Positions 8,560 to 16,653 of a DNA stretch of 64,000 bases are shown piece after piece. Both the position numbers and the translations under genes were made by a program. The notes under the pieces are model-generated. The model ran no database searches and was not told where the DNA came from. It saw only the letters and a program-made list of their open reading frames with translations. How positions within the stretch are numbered: the first letter of the stretch is position 1; the number at the start of each line of letters is the position of its first letter. The DNA comes from Lachnospiraceae bacterium (GTDB taxonomy: Bacteria; Bacillota; Clostridia; Lachnospirales; Lachnospiraceae), in NCBI GenBank assembly GCA_017621815.1, contig JAGASK010000046.1, positions 1-64,000 on the forward strand, read 5' to 3'.

Positions 8560-8707
8560 ATCACATAAATTGCCTGCGACTGCGCTTCGCAGCCCCTCAC
8601 AGACTCAGAGCCTTCCGGCTCCTCGTTAACTTATCTGTCCTTCGGACCCGCAGAACTCTCTTCGTTCCTTCTGCGAAGCTGCTTCGCAGCTTCCGATAAG
8701 TTACATT
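8560..8707. repeat. Dispersed palindrome-rich repeat, copy 1
   Basis: This 150-bp stretch upstream of guaA is full of short hairpins (TGCGCTTCGCA, CTGCGAAGCTGCTTCGCAG). It carries CTCGTTAACTTATC (8622-8635) and, inverted, TTCCGATAAGTTACATT (8691-8707). The same two boxes in the same order occur at 23903-23971, so it is a dispersed element. No protein is encoded. Confidence 0.7.
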
Positions 8708-8784
8708 ATATAAGATAGACAGAAAGCTTGTCAAAATATTCTTATATAAACCTCATAACAGTTTATCTCACCAAAGTAAAAAGT

Positions 8785-10128
8785 TTATTTCCGCGTGGCT
8801 GAACCGCGGCAAAATCTCTCCCATTTATGTCCGTGATATCGTATTTCGTAGCAAATTGCACGGAACGCCCAGTCTATTGTCATGGCAATCCACACACCCA
8901 GCAATCCGCCGTTAAAATAGTAACTGAAAATATAGGCAAATGCAATTCTGAAAATCCACATGGAGGCAATGGCAATAAACATTGTCCAGACTACGTCACC
9001 TGCTGCCCTCAAGGTGTTCGGCAGAGTAAACGAAGGCATCCAGAGGAAAACAGCAAGAACCGCATGCCAGCGAATAACTTCTATTGCCAGACTTTCTGTC
9101 TGAGGTGTCAGCTGATAAATTTTCATCACCCAGGGGGCAAAAGCAATTAAAAAACCGGAAATCACGGCTGTACAGCCTATAGAAATCCTCATCAGCTTCT
9201 TTGTATAATATCTCGTCTGTTCAAAATCCCCGGCACCGATACACATAGAGGCTACGGAAATCAGCGCCAGATTAATGGCCTGCCCCGGCAGGACATTAAA
9301 ACTTGCCAGCGTATTGCAGACAGCATTTGCAGCTATAGCATAAGTTCCGAAGGTGGAAATCAAGCTGAGAAGCAGAATTTTTCCAAGCTGAAACAGGCTG
9401 TTTTCCAGTCCGTTTGGTATCCCGATATAAAGAATTTTCTTAATCAGGCCAAAATTCATTCTCCATGTAACCTGACCCTTAAAATTGATTGTCTTTTCCG
9501 GACGGAACATCAGAATCATAATAACAACTGCCGCCACTATTCTTGAAAAAGTGGTGGCAATGGCTGCACCCGCCACGCCGATTTTAATACCGTATATTAA
9601 AACAGCATTTCCAATCAGATTGATTAGATTCATGGCAATGGCAATAAACATTGTTGTCTTAGAATCATTCATGGCACGAAACAGTGCCGCACAGGAATTA
9701 TAGATTGCCAGAGGGCAAATAGAAACAGCTGTAATAATCAGATAAGTAGTGGCACTTTCCATGACCTCAGGCTCTACCTGCCCGAAAACAGCCCGAAGCA
9801 GCGGCCTGTGGGCTGCCAGGAAAATAATTGTCACAATCACAGACAGCCATATGGAAAATAATAAAAGCTGCCATGCTGATTTACTGGCATTTTCGGAATC
9901 CTTCTGACCGAGAAAATGCCCTGCAACCACTGCGCCGCCCGTTGCCAGCGCAGCAGTAATATTTATGATAAGAATATTAATGGTATCCACCAGAGAAACA
10001 CCGGAAACCGCTGCTTCTCCGACTCCCGCTATCATAACCGTATCCACCATTCCCACCAAAATGGCAAGAAGCTGTTCAAATACAAGCGGTATAATTAACT
10101 TTTTCAAATCTTTATTCGTGTATAACAT
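8785..10128 (-). CDS. MATE-family efflux transporter
   Basis: 447 residues with about twelve hydrophobic helices arranged as two homologous halves. The opening LIIPLVFEQLLAILVGMVDTVMIA and the GGAVVAGHFLGQKD segment are characteristic of NorM/DinF-type MATE proteins, which export drugs or metabolites in exchange for Na+ or H+. The start ATG 10128 follows AGGGTGGAATT. It is a single gene with its own promoter about 120 bp upstream; the substrate cannot be deduced from the sequence. Confidence 0.9.
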   Translation of the reverse strand: MLYTNKDLKKLIIPLVFEQLLAILVGMVDTVMIAGVGEAAVSGVSLVDTINILIINITAALATGGAVVAGHFLGQKDSENASKSAWQLLLFSIWLSVIVTIIFLAAHRPLLRAVFGQVEPEVMESATTYLIITAVSICPLAIYNSCAALFRAMNDSKTTMFIAIAMNLINLIGNAVLIYGIKIGVAGAAIATTFSRIVAAVVIMILMFRPEKTINFKGQVTWRMNFGLIKKILYIGIPNGLENSLFQLGKILLLSLISTFGTYAIAANAVCNTLASFNVLPGQAINLALISVASMCIGAGDFEQTRYYTKKLMRISIGCTAVISGFLIAFAPWVMKIYQLTPQTESLAIEVIRWHAVLAVFLWMPSFTLPNTLRAAGDVVWTMFIAIASMWIFRIAFAYIFSYYFNGGLLGVWIAMTIDWAFRAICYEIRYHGHKWERFCRGSATRK

Positions 10129-10246
10129 AATTCCACCCTATGAATGCCGCAAGCCTTACAGACAGACATAATTATCCTTTGCTTCCGTTCCGCAGCGAGC
10201 ACCTTATTCATTCCCAGAAGCTGCCCATAACCAGGGCGCAATGTCT

Positions 10247-10274
10247 ATTATAGCACGAATCCAAAATACATCAA
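10247..10274 (-). promoter_or_regulatory. Promoter of MATE gene
   Basis: Minus-strand TTGATG (10269-10274) and TATAAT (10247-10252) with 16-bp spacing. The resulting leader of about 110 nt is long, but I recognise no known riboswitch in it. Confidence 0.6.
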
Positions 10275-10340
10275 CTCATGTCCCGTTCTCATTGTTCTTC
10301 TCTGTTGTACTCATCTCCCGTTCTCTTCTATCCGTATCTT

Positions 10341-11684
10341 CTATCCATGTTTTCTACCCTTATCTTCTATTCTCTTCTTCTTTTCTGAACCCAAAATCTC
10401 CTTTAACCCTTTCACCGGCTCGTACCTCTTCTTCAGTTCATGCACCACCTTGTTGGTATTTCCCGGTTCCACCACCACATCATAACGACCTTCAATGCTG
10501 CCGAAAGTCACCGTCTTTTTAAGTCCCAGCATTTCCTTTAAATACTGAATCATATTTTCCCTGACAGCATTTTTGTTGTAAATCTTAATATAAGAATATC
10601 CCGGATAATCCACCGAATCATACTTCAAAACTTTCAGTTTATCCACATACCCTTCCGTCTTAAGCACCTGATAAAAATTTTCCATGACCTGTTTAGGATA
10701 AAGCAACATAAAGTAAATCACATTTTCCCTGTCCAAAGCTTCACTTTTTACATAGTTCCGGTAGGGAGATTTCCTCATTTCCTTCACCAACCGATTATGC
10801 ACCTCATCCCCTGTTTCTTTGTAAAAAATAACCAGCATATCATCAATAACCACATTTACAAAACACTGCAGCCCCTGCCCGTAAACCAGTTTTAAGATTT
10901 CCTTTGACATGGAGTTTGATATCACATAGGTTTTCAGATAAACATTTTCCTGAATATCATAAAGCACCGCTCCGTCCATGGCAATTACCGGAAGCTTTAA
11001 ACGAATGTCTTTCATAGGCACCATGAGAGATGCCGGGGTGCGCATGGTGGAAATGGTAAAATTGGCTCCCTCGTCCAGCATCCTGTTCAGTTCCACCTTG
11101 CTGTAATCGCTTAGATTGTCCTTTTCATGCAGCAGAGTATCATCCAGCCCGGAAATAAACAAAATATCCTTTTGCTTGCTCCTTGGCAGCGAAAAACTGT
11201 TTACACCGATTCCGATAATAATACCGATTATCGTATCCAGAAAACGATTCCATACAAAAAGGTAAGGATTATTATCCGACACATGGTTAACTACAATGCT
11301 TAAGAAAACCACGCAGGAAAAATAAGACGCCTGCTTTTTCTTAATCAGCACCGTAGTATATAAAACCACAATAATCATGCCGGAAATTACAAGGGCATTC
11401 ACCGCTTCGCTTTTTCCGGCAGAAAGATTCATTTTTTCTTCTATTAATAAAAATATCAGCCCATAAACGGCTCCGATAATTGTTCCGATAAAACGCTGAA
11501 CTGCATTTTGCCTGCTGTTTGAAATATACATCTGGATGCACCAAAGCGCCGCCAGCTGGGAATAAAACACAATTCCGCTGCTTCCCCGAAGGAAAGATAC
11601 CAGATAACATATACCGATAGCAAGCGCAGATTTCACAATCCGCATACCGATGGGCGGTAATATTCTTTTTACTGTTTTCCCCAT
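10341..11684 (-). CDS. FUSC-like membrane domain fused to degenerate HAD (Cof-type) domain
   Basis: 447 residues. Residues 1-165 hold about six hydrophobic helices resembling the FUSC/aromatic-acid-exporter membrane domain. From about 172 a Cof-type HAD phosphatase fold begins at LFISGLDDTLL. In active members motif I is D-x-D-x-T; here the first Asp, the nucleophile, is Gly. The last motif (usually GDxxND) reads GSIEGRYD. The HAD part is therefore probably a binding or regulatory domain rather than an enzyme. It overlaps the kinase-like gene upstream by 16 nt, suggesting a common transcript. Function unknown. Confidence 0.7.
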   Translation of the reverse strand: MGKTVKRILPPIGMRIVKSALAIGICYLVSFLRGSSGIVFYSQLAALWCIQMYISNSRQNAVQRFIGTIIGAVYGLIFLLIEEKMNLSAGKSEAVNALVISGMIIVVLYTTVLIKKKQASYFSCVVFLSIVVNHVSDNNPYLFVWNRFLDTIIGIIIGIGVNSFSLPRSKQKDILFISGLDDTLLHEKDNLSDYSKVELNRMLDEGANFTISTMRTPASLMVPMKDIRLKLPVIAMDGAVLYDIQENVYLKTYVISNSMSKEILKLVYGQGLQCFVNVVIDDMLVIFYKETGDEVHNRLVKEMRKSPYRNYVKSEALDRENVIYFMLLYPKQVMENFYQVLKTEGYVDKLKVLKYDSVDYPGYSYIKIYNKNAVRENMIQYLKEMLGLKKTVTFGSIEGRYDVVVEPGNTNKVVHELKKRYEPVKGLKEILGSEKKKRIEDKGRKHG

Positions 11685-12268
11685 TTTTTCTGTACAATAC
11701 CGGCCAGAATATCTGCCGTTCCTTCTATTCCAAATTTGCTGCTGTCTATCATAACATCCTTATGGTCAAAAACAGATTTGACCTCCGGACAATATTTCTT
11801 CTGATAATTGCTTCTGGCAGTATCCACTTCCTTCATCATTCTGACGGCAGTTTTTTCCTCCATCATCAAATCATGAGTGCAGTTATAGAGCCTTGCCTCA
11901 AAGGGTGCATAAACATATACACTTAAATGATTGGGAAAATCCTGAAGAATGCTGTCAGCGCACCTTCCTACAATGATACAGGATTCCCTGGCTGCCCTGT
12001 CCCGGATAATATTTTTTTCCACACAGAATATTTCATCTGTTATACTGTAAATCCCCATATTAAAGGGATATTTTTTTCTCAGGAAAAAGGATTTCGCAGT
12101 TTCCTCCGCATCACTGATAGTGGACACCGGATGCCCCATCCGTTTCGCAGTTTCTGCCACAATATCCCGGTCAAGATACTCAATGCCAAGCTTTTTCGAC
12201 ATACATTCCGCAATGCTTCTTCCCATGCTTCCAAATTGTCTTGATATTGTTACAACATACTGTTCCAT
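11669..12268 (-). CDS. Cytidylate kinase-like family protein
   Basis: 199 residues from ATG 12268 behind GGGAGGTTCTT. The N-terminus VTISRQFGSMGRSIA is a P-loop variant of the cytidylate-kinase-like family (AAA_26), followed by LGIEYLDRDIV and later CIIVGRCADSIL, both diagnostic. Many Clostridia carry such proteins besides the canonical Cmk; their substrate is not established. It is followed by, and overlaps, the FUSC-HAD gene. Confidence 0.8.
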   Translation of the reverse strand: MEQYVVTISRQFGSMGRSIAECMSKKLGIEYLDRDIVAETAKRMGHPVSTISDAEETAKSFFLRKKYPFNMGIYSITDEIFCVEKNIIRDRAARESCIIVGRCADSILQDFPNHLSVYVYAPFEARLYNCTHDLMMEEKTAVRMMKEVDTARSNYQKKYCPEVKSVFDHKDVMIDSSKFGIEGTADILAGIVQKKWGKQ

Positions 12269-12319
12269 AAGAACCTCCCGTCCTTACATTCCCTTTTTTC
12301 AAATTTTGCGCTCCTGCCA

Positions 12320-13087
12320 CTACTCGGCAGCCGCTGTTTTAGGCGCTTTCTTGTTTTTCTTCTGCAAATACCTTACCACACAGGATAAAGAATAATTAAT
12401 AATAAAATAAATAAGCGTTGCACAGCCAAACAGTACAAAAACATCCGAAACATTAATATTCCCCGTTCCGTTATACATATTTGCCGAGCTTAAAACCTTT
12501 TTCACACGGGCCATCAGCTCAATGGTCGCCACATTGGCAAGATAAGAAGAGTCCTTAATTGTCGTAATAACCTGACTGAGTAAAGTAGGCACTACATTTT
12601 TATAAGCCTGCGGCAAAACAATGTAAATCATTATCTGCACCGTACTGAAGCCCTGAGAATGCCCTGCTTCAAACTGCCCATTTGACACGGAGTTAAGACC
12701 TCCCCTTACAATTTCCGCAATAACCGAAGAGGTAAAAAGAATCAATGCTACTGCTGCCTTGAAAAGCAGCTTTGTCTCAACTGATGTCAGCCCGAACATT
12801 TTCCTTTCAAAAAGCCTGGGGCAGGGGCAGAACACAAGACAAATAAAAATCCAAAGTAATAACGGCGTATTTCTGAACACTTCAATATATATGGTTGCCA
12901 GCCACTTGAATATGCGGTTTTTAGGCTGCGTACAATAATTCCTCAGAAGCGCCAGAATTGAGCCCCATAAGATGCCGATAACAACCGCAATCACTGAAAT
13001 TATCAATGTGAAAAGCACGCCTTTTAAAATATAAACCCATATGCTGCTGTTTTGTAAAATAGACAGACTTGCCATCCAGTTATTCAT
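12320..13087 (-). CDS. Polar amino-acid ABC transporter permease
   Basis: 255 residues with five predicted membrane helices and the His/Glu/Gln/Arg-type permease (HisM) pattern; the EAA loop reads QFEAGHSQGFSTVQIMIYIVLP. It follows the other permease gene after 2 bp and has its own AAGGTGGCATAAGG site. Together they form the heterodimeric channel of the uptake system whose ATPase and binding protein are encoded upstream. Order ATPase, binding protein, permease, permease is that of gluABCD-type importers. The exact amino acid is not deducible. Confidence 0.9.
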   Translation of the reverse strand: MNNWMASLSILQNSSIWVYILKGVLFTLIISVIAVVIGILWGSILALLRNYCTQPKNRIFKWLATIYIEVFRNTPLLLWIFICLVFCPCPRLFERKMFGLTSVETKLLFKAAVALILFTSSVIAEIVRGGLNSVSNGQFEAGHSQGFSTVQIMIYIVLPQAYKNVVPTLLSQVITTIKDSSYLANVATIELMARVKKVLSSANMYNGTGNINVSDVFVLFGCATLIYFIINYSLSCVVRYLQKKNKKAPKTAAAE

Positions 13088-13089
13088 CC

Positions 13090-13818
13090 TTATGCCACCT
13101 TCTTTCCTCTCCTTCTGGATATTACCATATGCACTCTCTGGTCACGTTTTTTCAGATTTTCTTCCCATACGCTTGCAAGCTTGGAAAGAGGATAACAAAT
13201 AATGAAGAACAAAGCGCCGCTGACCAGATAAGCAGGTGCATAAGCCCCGCCGGTGGTGGCCCCTGTTACAAAGCTATAAGTCAGTGAAATCAAATCGGCG
13301 CCGCCTATAATATAAAGGCAGGAAGTATTTTTTATCAGATTCACCACCTGATTAACCATGGGCGGCAAAATAATTTTTATACTCTGGGGAAGAATAATAA
13401 AAAACATTTTTCCTATATATCCGAACCCCTGTGATTCTGCAGCTTCAAACTGGCCTTTGGGAATCGCTTCTATTCCTGCCCGGATTACCTCAGCCATATA
13501 AGCGCCGTGATAAATTCCCAGTGATATAATACCCGTTACAAGTATTCCCAAACTGTGCCCCGAAAAAGCCAGGGCATAATAGAGGAAACAGATCTGCAGA
13601 AGCAGCGGCGTATTCTGGATTAATTCCACGTAAACACGGCTGATACCCTTCAATATTCTTTTTTTACTTGTGGCCATAAGTCCCAGAACAATTCCGATTA
13701 CCAGCGAAAGCACCACTCCTGCGAGCGCCGTTTCCACCGTATTTAAAAGTCCCAGTCCAAAGGTTCCCCGGTATGTCCAGACCTTAAGCCATGCATTTTC
13801 AGAAAAAATACCAGACAT
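13090..13818 (-). CDS. Polar amino-acid ABC transporter permease
   Basis: 242 residues, five helices, EAA loop QFEAAESQGFGYIGKMFFIILP. The start ATG 13818 follows GGAGGAAACAGA. It pairs with the permease encoded 2 bp downstream. Both loops keep the Gly needed to contact the ATPase, so a complete functional importer is expected. Confidence 0.9.
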   Translation of the reverse strand: MSGIFSENAWLKVWTYRGTFGLGLLNTVETALAGVVLSLVIGIVLGLMATSKKRILKGISRVYVELIQNTPLLLQICFLYYALAFSGHSLGILVTGIISLGIYHGAYMAEVIRAGIEAIPKGQFEAAESQGFGYIGKMFFIILPQSIKIILPPMVNQVVNLIKNTSCLYIIGGADLISLTYSFVTGATTGGAYAPAYLVSGALFFIICYPLSKLASVWEENLKKRDQRVHMVISRRRGKKVA

Positions 13819-13865
13819 TCTGTTTCCTCCATTACTCCTTAATAACTTACTTTAAAATCCCTGAA

Positions 13866-14825
13866 TTAGTCTAATCCATTTTCTGTAATTAATCCGGCAA
13901 TTGTGCCGTCAGACAGCCATCCTGTTACCAGTTCTTCAGCAACAGCGGAAAGACCTGAGCCCTTTGTCGTTGCAATGCCGTATTCCTGAGGTGCAAATTC
14001 TTCTTCAATATAAGAACGTGAATCAGTATTGTAAATAGCAAGAATGGATTTATCAACGCAGAATGCATCTACTTCGCCTGCGCTTAATGCTGTTGAAATT
14101 GTGGGATAATCATCATACTGCTGGAAGGATACACCTTCTGTCCACAAAGCAGGGTCAAAAGTTTCTGCATCAAAATTATCTCCGGAAATAAGTCCTGCTG
14201 CTATCATGGCTTCTACCAGTGATTTTGCTGAAGTAGATCCTGAAGATACGCCAACCTTCTTATCTGCAAGACCTTCCAGATTGGTAATACCGCTTGCGTT
14301 TTCAACAAGTACTGTTACATGGTCTGTAAAGTAAGGTGTTGTGAAATCCCAGCTTTCCTTTCTTTCATCTGTGATGGTAAAGGTAGCCAGTACGCAGTCA
14401 ATGTCACCGGAATCAAGAAGCTCTGTTCTTGTAGCTGCTGTAACTGCCGTAAACTCAACATCCACGCCAAGATATTCCGCAAGCTTTTCTGCCAGAGAGA
14501 TTTCAAGACCTGAATACTCGCCTGTTAAAGTATCCTGGAAGCCAAAGCCTACAACTGCATTTTTAACGCCTACCTTAAGAACGCCTCTGTCAATAATTGC
14601 CTGCACATCCTCGGCAAATTCTGTCTCAGCGCCTGCTGCTGTGCTTTCTTCTGTTCCTTCTGCTGCACCGTTTTCTTCCACAGGTGCCTCAGTTGCTTCT
14701 GCTGCAGGAGCCTCTGCCTCCGTGCCGGTTGATGCTTCCTCTGCCTTACTGCCGCAGCCGGTAAAAAGCATCATTGTCATGGCAAGGGATAATCCCAAAG
14801 CCATCCATTTTTTCATTTTCTTCAT
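13866..14825 (-). CDS. Amino-acid ABC transporter substrate-binding lipoprotein
   Basis: About 319 residues from ATG 14825, directly after AAGGAGGAGAAATATT; an ATG at 14855 is in frame but unsupported. The signal peptide ends in the lipobox LFTGC, followed by a 50-residue Ala/Glu/Thr-rich linker and a bacterial extracellular solute-binding domain family 3 (VLKVGVKNAVVGFGF, GLEISLAEKLAEYLGVDVEF). It should be membrane-anchored and deliver a polar amino acid to the permeases. The linker is long for the family, perhaps to span the thick envelope. Confidence 0.92.
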   Translation of the reverse strand: MKKMKKWMALGLSLAMTMMLFTGCGSKAEEASTGTEAEAPAAEATEAPVEENGAAEGTEESTAAGAETEFAEDVQAIIDRGVLKVGVKNAVVGFGFQDTLTGEYSGLEISLAEKLAEYLGVDVEFTAVTAATRTELLDSGDIDCVLATFTITDERKESWDFTTPYFTDHVTVLVENASGITNLEGLADKKVGVSSGSTSAKSLVEAMIAAGLISGDNFDAETFDPALWTEGVSFQQYDDYPTISTALSAGEVDAFCVDKSILAIYNTDSRSYIEEEFAPQEYGIATTKGSGLSAVAEELVTGWLSDGTIAGLITENGLD

Positions 14826-14952
14826 AATATTTCTCCTCCTTAAAATATATTGCAAACGAATTCAGGCAGGAAATTATATTCCCGGGAATCCGTCTGTCAG
14901 CTTTTTTTGCAGCCCTTTTCTCTTTCAGTTTTTAAAACTGATGCCCTCCTGC

Positions 14953-15675
14953 TTACCGGATGATTTTTCCAAGGAACTGCTTTACCCTCTCATTTTGAGG
15001 ATTGGTAAAGAAATGCTCCGGCGTTCCTTCCTCAATAATCTGCCCGTCTGCCATAAATACCACCCGGTCAGCCACCTGTCTTGCAAATCCCATTTCATGG
15101 GTAACAACCACCATAGTAATATTTTCCTTTGCCAGCTTAATCATGACATCCAGAACCTCCTGAATGGTTTCCGGGTCAAGCGCGGAAGTAGGCTCATCGA
15201 ATAATATAATTTTTGTCTGCGCACAGAGCGCCCTTGCTATCGCAATACGCTGCTGCTGCCCGCCGGATAAGGTAGTGGGATAAACATGCGCCTTATCCCG
15301 AAGCCCTACAATATCCAGATAATGATAAGCCAGCTCTTCTGCTTCTTTCTTGCTCTTATGATGAAGCTTCATTGGCGCCAGCGTTAAATTCTTAAGCACT
15401 GTCATATGGGGATAAAGATTAAACTGCTGAAATACCATGGAAGTCGTACTGCGCACAAGCTTTGTCTTGTTTTTACTTGTCAGTTCCTGCCCATCAATAA
15501 AAACATGGCCGCTGGTAGGCTCCTCCAGAAAATTCATACAGCGGACTGTGGTAGACTTTCCCGAACCGGACGGACCGATAATAACCAGTTTTTCGCCTTC
15601 CTTTACTTCAAGATTAACATCCTTCAGCACGTGCAGCTCTCCAAAATACTTGTTGATGTGTTCCAGCTTAATCAT
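14953..15675 (-). CDS. Polar amino-acid ABC transporter ATP-binding protein
   Basis: 240 residues. Walker [11 protein letters not shown]-loop [13 protein letters not shown], signature [15 protein letters not shown], Walker [15 protein letters not shown] and the switch His (VTHEMGFA) are all present, matching GlnQ/GluA-type ATPases. It is the first gene of the operon, and the start ATG 15675 follows GGAGGAAGCCCT. A leader of about 200 nt with two terminator-like hairpins precedes it, so expression may be controlled by premature termination. Confidence 0.93.
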   Translation of the reverse strand: MIKLEHINKYFGELHVLKDVNLEVKEGEKLVIIGPSGSGKSTTVRCMNFLEEPTSGHVFIDGQELTSKNKTKLVRSTTSMVFQQFNLYPHMTVLKNLTLAPMKLHHKSKKEAEELAYHYLDIVGLRDKAHVYPTTLSGGQQQRIAIARALCAQTKIILFDEPTSALDPETIQEVLDVMIKLAKENITMVVVTHEMGFARQVADRVVFMADGQIIEEGTPEHFFTNPQNERVKQFLGKIIR

Positions 15676-15748
15676 AGGGCTTCCTCCTTATACTATTGCC
15701 ATATACAACAGATTGCACGCTTCACCGGCAAACCTATTGCCATGAACC

Positions 15749-15784
15749 AAAAATGACGCTTCACCACCGATGTGTGAAACGCCA
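15749..15784 (-). terminator. Terminator-like hairpin in leader of amino-acid transporter operon
   Basis: On the minus strand TGGCGTTTCAC (15774-15784) pairs, with two wobble or mismatch positions, with GTGAAGCGTCA (15754-15764) and is followed by TTTTTGG. It lies about 75 nt before the ATPase start, a position for attenuation. Confidence 0.5.
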
Positions 15785-15831
15785 TTGTCTCTTTTCAAAT
15801 AAAAGCTATCCTTACTTATATTTTATTGTTA

Positions 15832-15874
15832 TAAAAACAAAAAGATGCTTAGCTTCCCTACGCCAAACATCTTT
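15832..15874 (-). terminator. First hairpin with U-tract in the same leader
   Basis: AAAGATG (15868-15874 on the minus strand) pairs with CATCTTT (15841-15847) across a 20-nt loop and is followed by TTGTTTTTAT. It begins about 5 nt after the predicted transcription start. It may act as a terminator or as part of a regulatory leader. Confidence 0.45.
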
Positions 15875-15885
15875 GTTATTTGAAT

Positions 15886-15914
15886 AACATAAACCTAAAT
15901 TGGGGAATTGTCAA
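15886..15914 (-). promoter_or_regulatory. Promoter of amino-acid transporter operon
   Basis: Minus-strand TTGACA (15909-15914) and TATGTT (15886-15891), 17 bp apart. The transcript would start near 15879 and contain both leader hairpins. Confidence 0.65.
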
Positions 15915-15987
15915 GATAAACTTATAAATTTTTTAAATAGGTATCATATAAATTTCTTTATAGCTTTACACCTTTTCTGCATTCTAA

Positions 15988-16018
15988 AAACAGGACATAC
16001 CTCAGGTACATCCTGTTT
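15988..16018 (-). terminator. Terminator of spoIIID
   Basis: A 14-bp stem (AAACAGGATGTACC pairing across a 3-nt loop, one G-T/A-C variation) followed by TTTTAG on the minus strand, 13 bp after the spoIIID stop. Confidence 0.8.
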
Positions 16019-16031
16019 CCGCCCGATTTCA

Positions 16032-16286
16032 CTATGCATGCTGATGCAAATATTTCTCCTTGGTAGCCATTCCTCCTCTGATATGCCGCTCTGACTTATT
16101 CACATCAAGCACCTTTCTTGCTTCTTTTGCAAGTGCCGGATTAACCTGCATTAGCCTTTCTGTTACATCCTTATGTACCGTACTTTTACTAATCCCAAAC
16201 TGCTTGGCAGTCTGCCTGACCGTAGCCTTATTTTCAATAATATAATTGGCAATATCGATTGCACGCTCCTCGATATAATCTTTCAA
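16032..16286 (-). CDS. spoIIID: Sporulation transcriptional regulator SpoIIID
   Basis: 84 residues, the normal size. The helix-turn-helix TVRQTAKQFGISKSTVHKDVTERL and the basic C-terminal HIRGGMATKEKYLHQ are near-identical in pattern to Bacillus SpoIIID, which reprograms sigma-E gene expression in the mother cell. The start is TTG 16286, aligning with the family N-terminus; the only plausible ribosome binding site, GAGGGGA, lies in the 3' arm of a 13-bp hairpin. This is good evidence that the organism forms spores. Confidence 0.95.
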   Translation of the reverse strand: MKDYIEERAIDIANYIIENKATVRQTAKQFGISKSTVHKDVTERLMQVNPALAKEARKVLDVNKSERHIRGGMATKEKYLHQHA

Positions 16287-16291
16287 AGGAA

Positions 16292-16339
16292 ATCCCCTCA
16301 GAATACTTTTTTACATTGTATGAAGCATTCTGAGGGGAT
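16292..16339 (-). promoter_or_regulatory. Hairpin covering the spoIIID ribosome binding site
   Basis: ATCCCCTCAGAAT (16327-16339, minus strand) is exactly complementary to ATTCTGAGGGGAT (16292-16304), with a 22-nt loop. The second arm contains the GAGGGGA site five bases before the TTG start, so folding would hide it. No U-tract follows, which argues against a terminator. Confidence 0.6.
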
Positions 16340-16413
16340 ATGACTATTTCTCCTCTTATCCCTCAGGTTGCATTACCCCTGTCTGTTAAGACATTTGTAA
16401 TATGAACCCGGGA

Positions 16414-16641
16414 TTACCACACCGTCTCAATCTCATCCTTATCAACACCATATAGCTGCATGAATCTTTCCAAATCTTTTTCACCCGTAATCAGCATCAG
16501 CTCTTCTATATGCCCGGTTTTTTCATCCCGGAAACCTGCCACCTTTTCTCCGGTGCAGATACTCGCCCTGATAACCGGCTTTTTACCTGATTTATCAAAA
16601 TCCGAAATAACGCCTGTCTTCTTATCTTTCTTCCAAAGCAT
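16414..16641 (-). CDS. Conserved hypothetical small protein
   Basis: 75 residues from ATG 16641, 12 bp after the exonuclease stop, so probably co-transcribed with it. The core KKPVIRASICTGEKVAGFRDEKTG followed by LMLITGEKDLERFMQLYGV looks like a compact alpha/beta fold. There is one Cys, and no signal peptide or membrane segment. I recall similar proteins in Clostridia but no established function. Confidence 0.7.
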   Translation of the reverse strand: MLWKKDKKTGVISDFDKSGKKPVIRASICTGEKVAGFRDEKTGHIEELMLITGEKDLERFMQLYGVDKDEIETVW

Positions 16642-16653
16642 GGGACTCTCCCC

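Noticed and set aside
10129-10246. Riboswitch ahead of the MATE gene
   Set aside because: The leader is long enough, but I found no conserved core of guanidine, preQ1, SAM or other classes linked to MATE genes.
14341-15204. Open frame of 287 codons on the plus strand opposite the transporter genes
   Set aside because: It lies antisense to the solute-binding protein and ATPase genes, has low-complexity Ser/Ala composition and no ribosome binding site.
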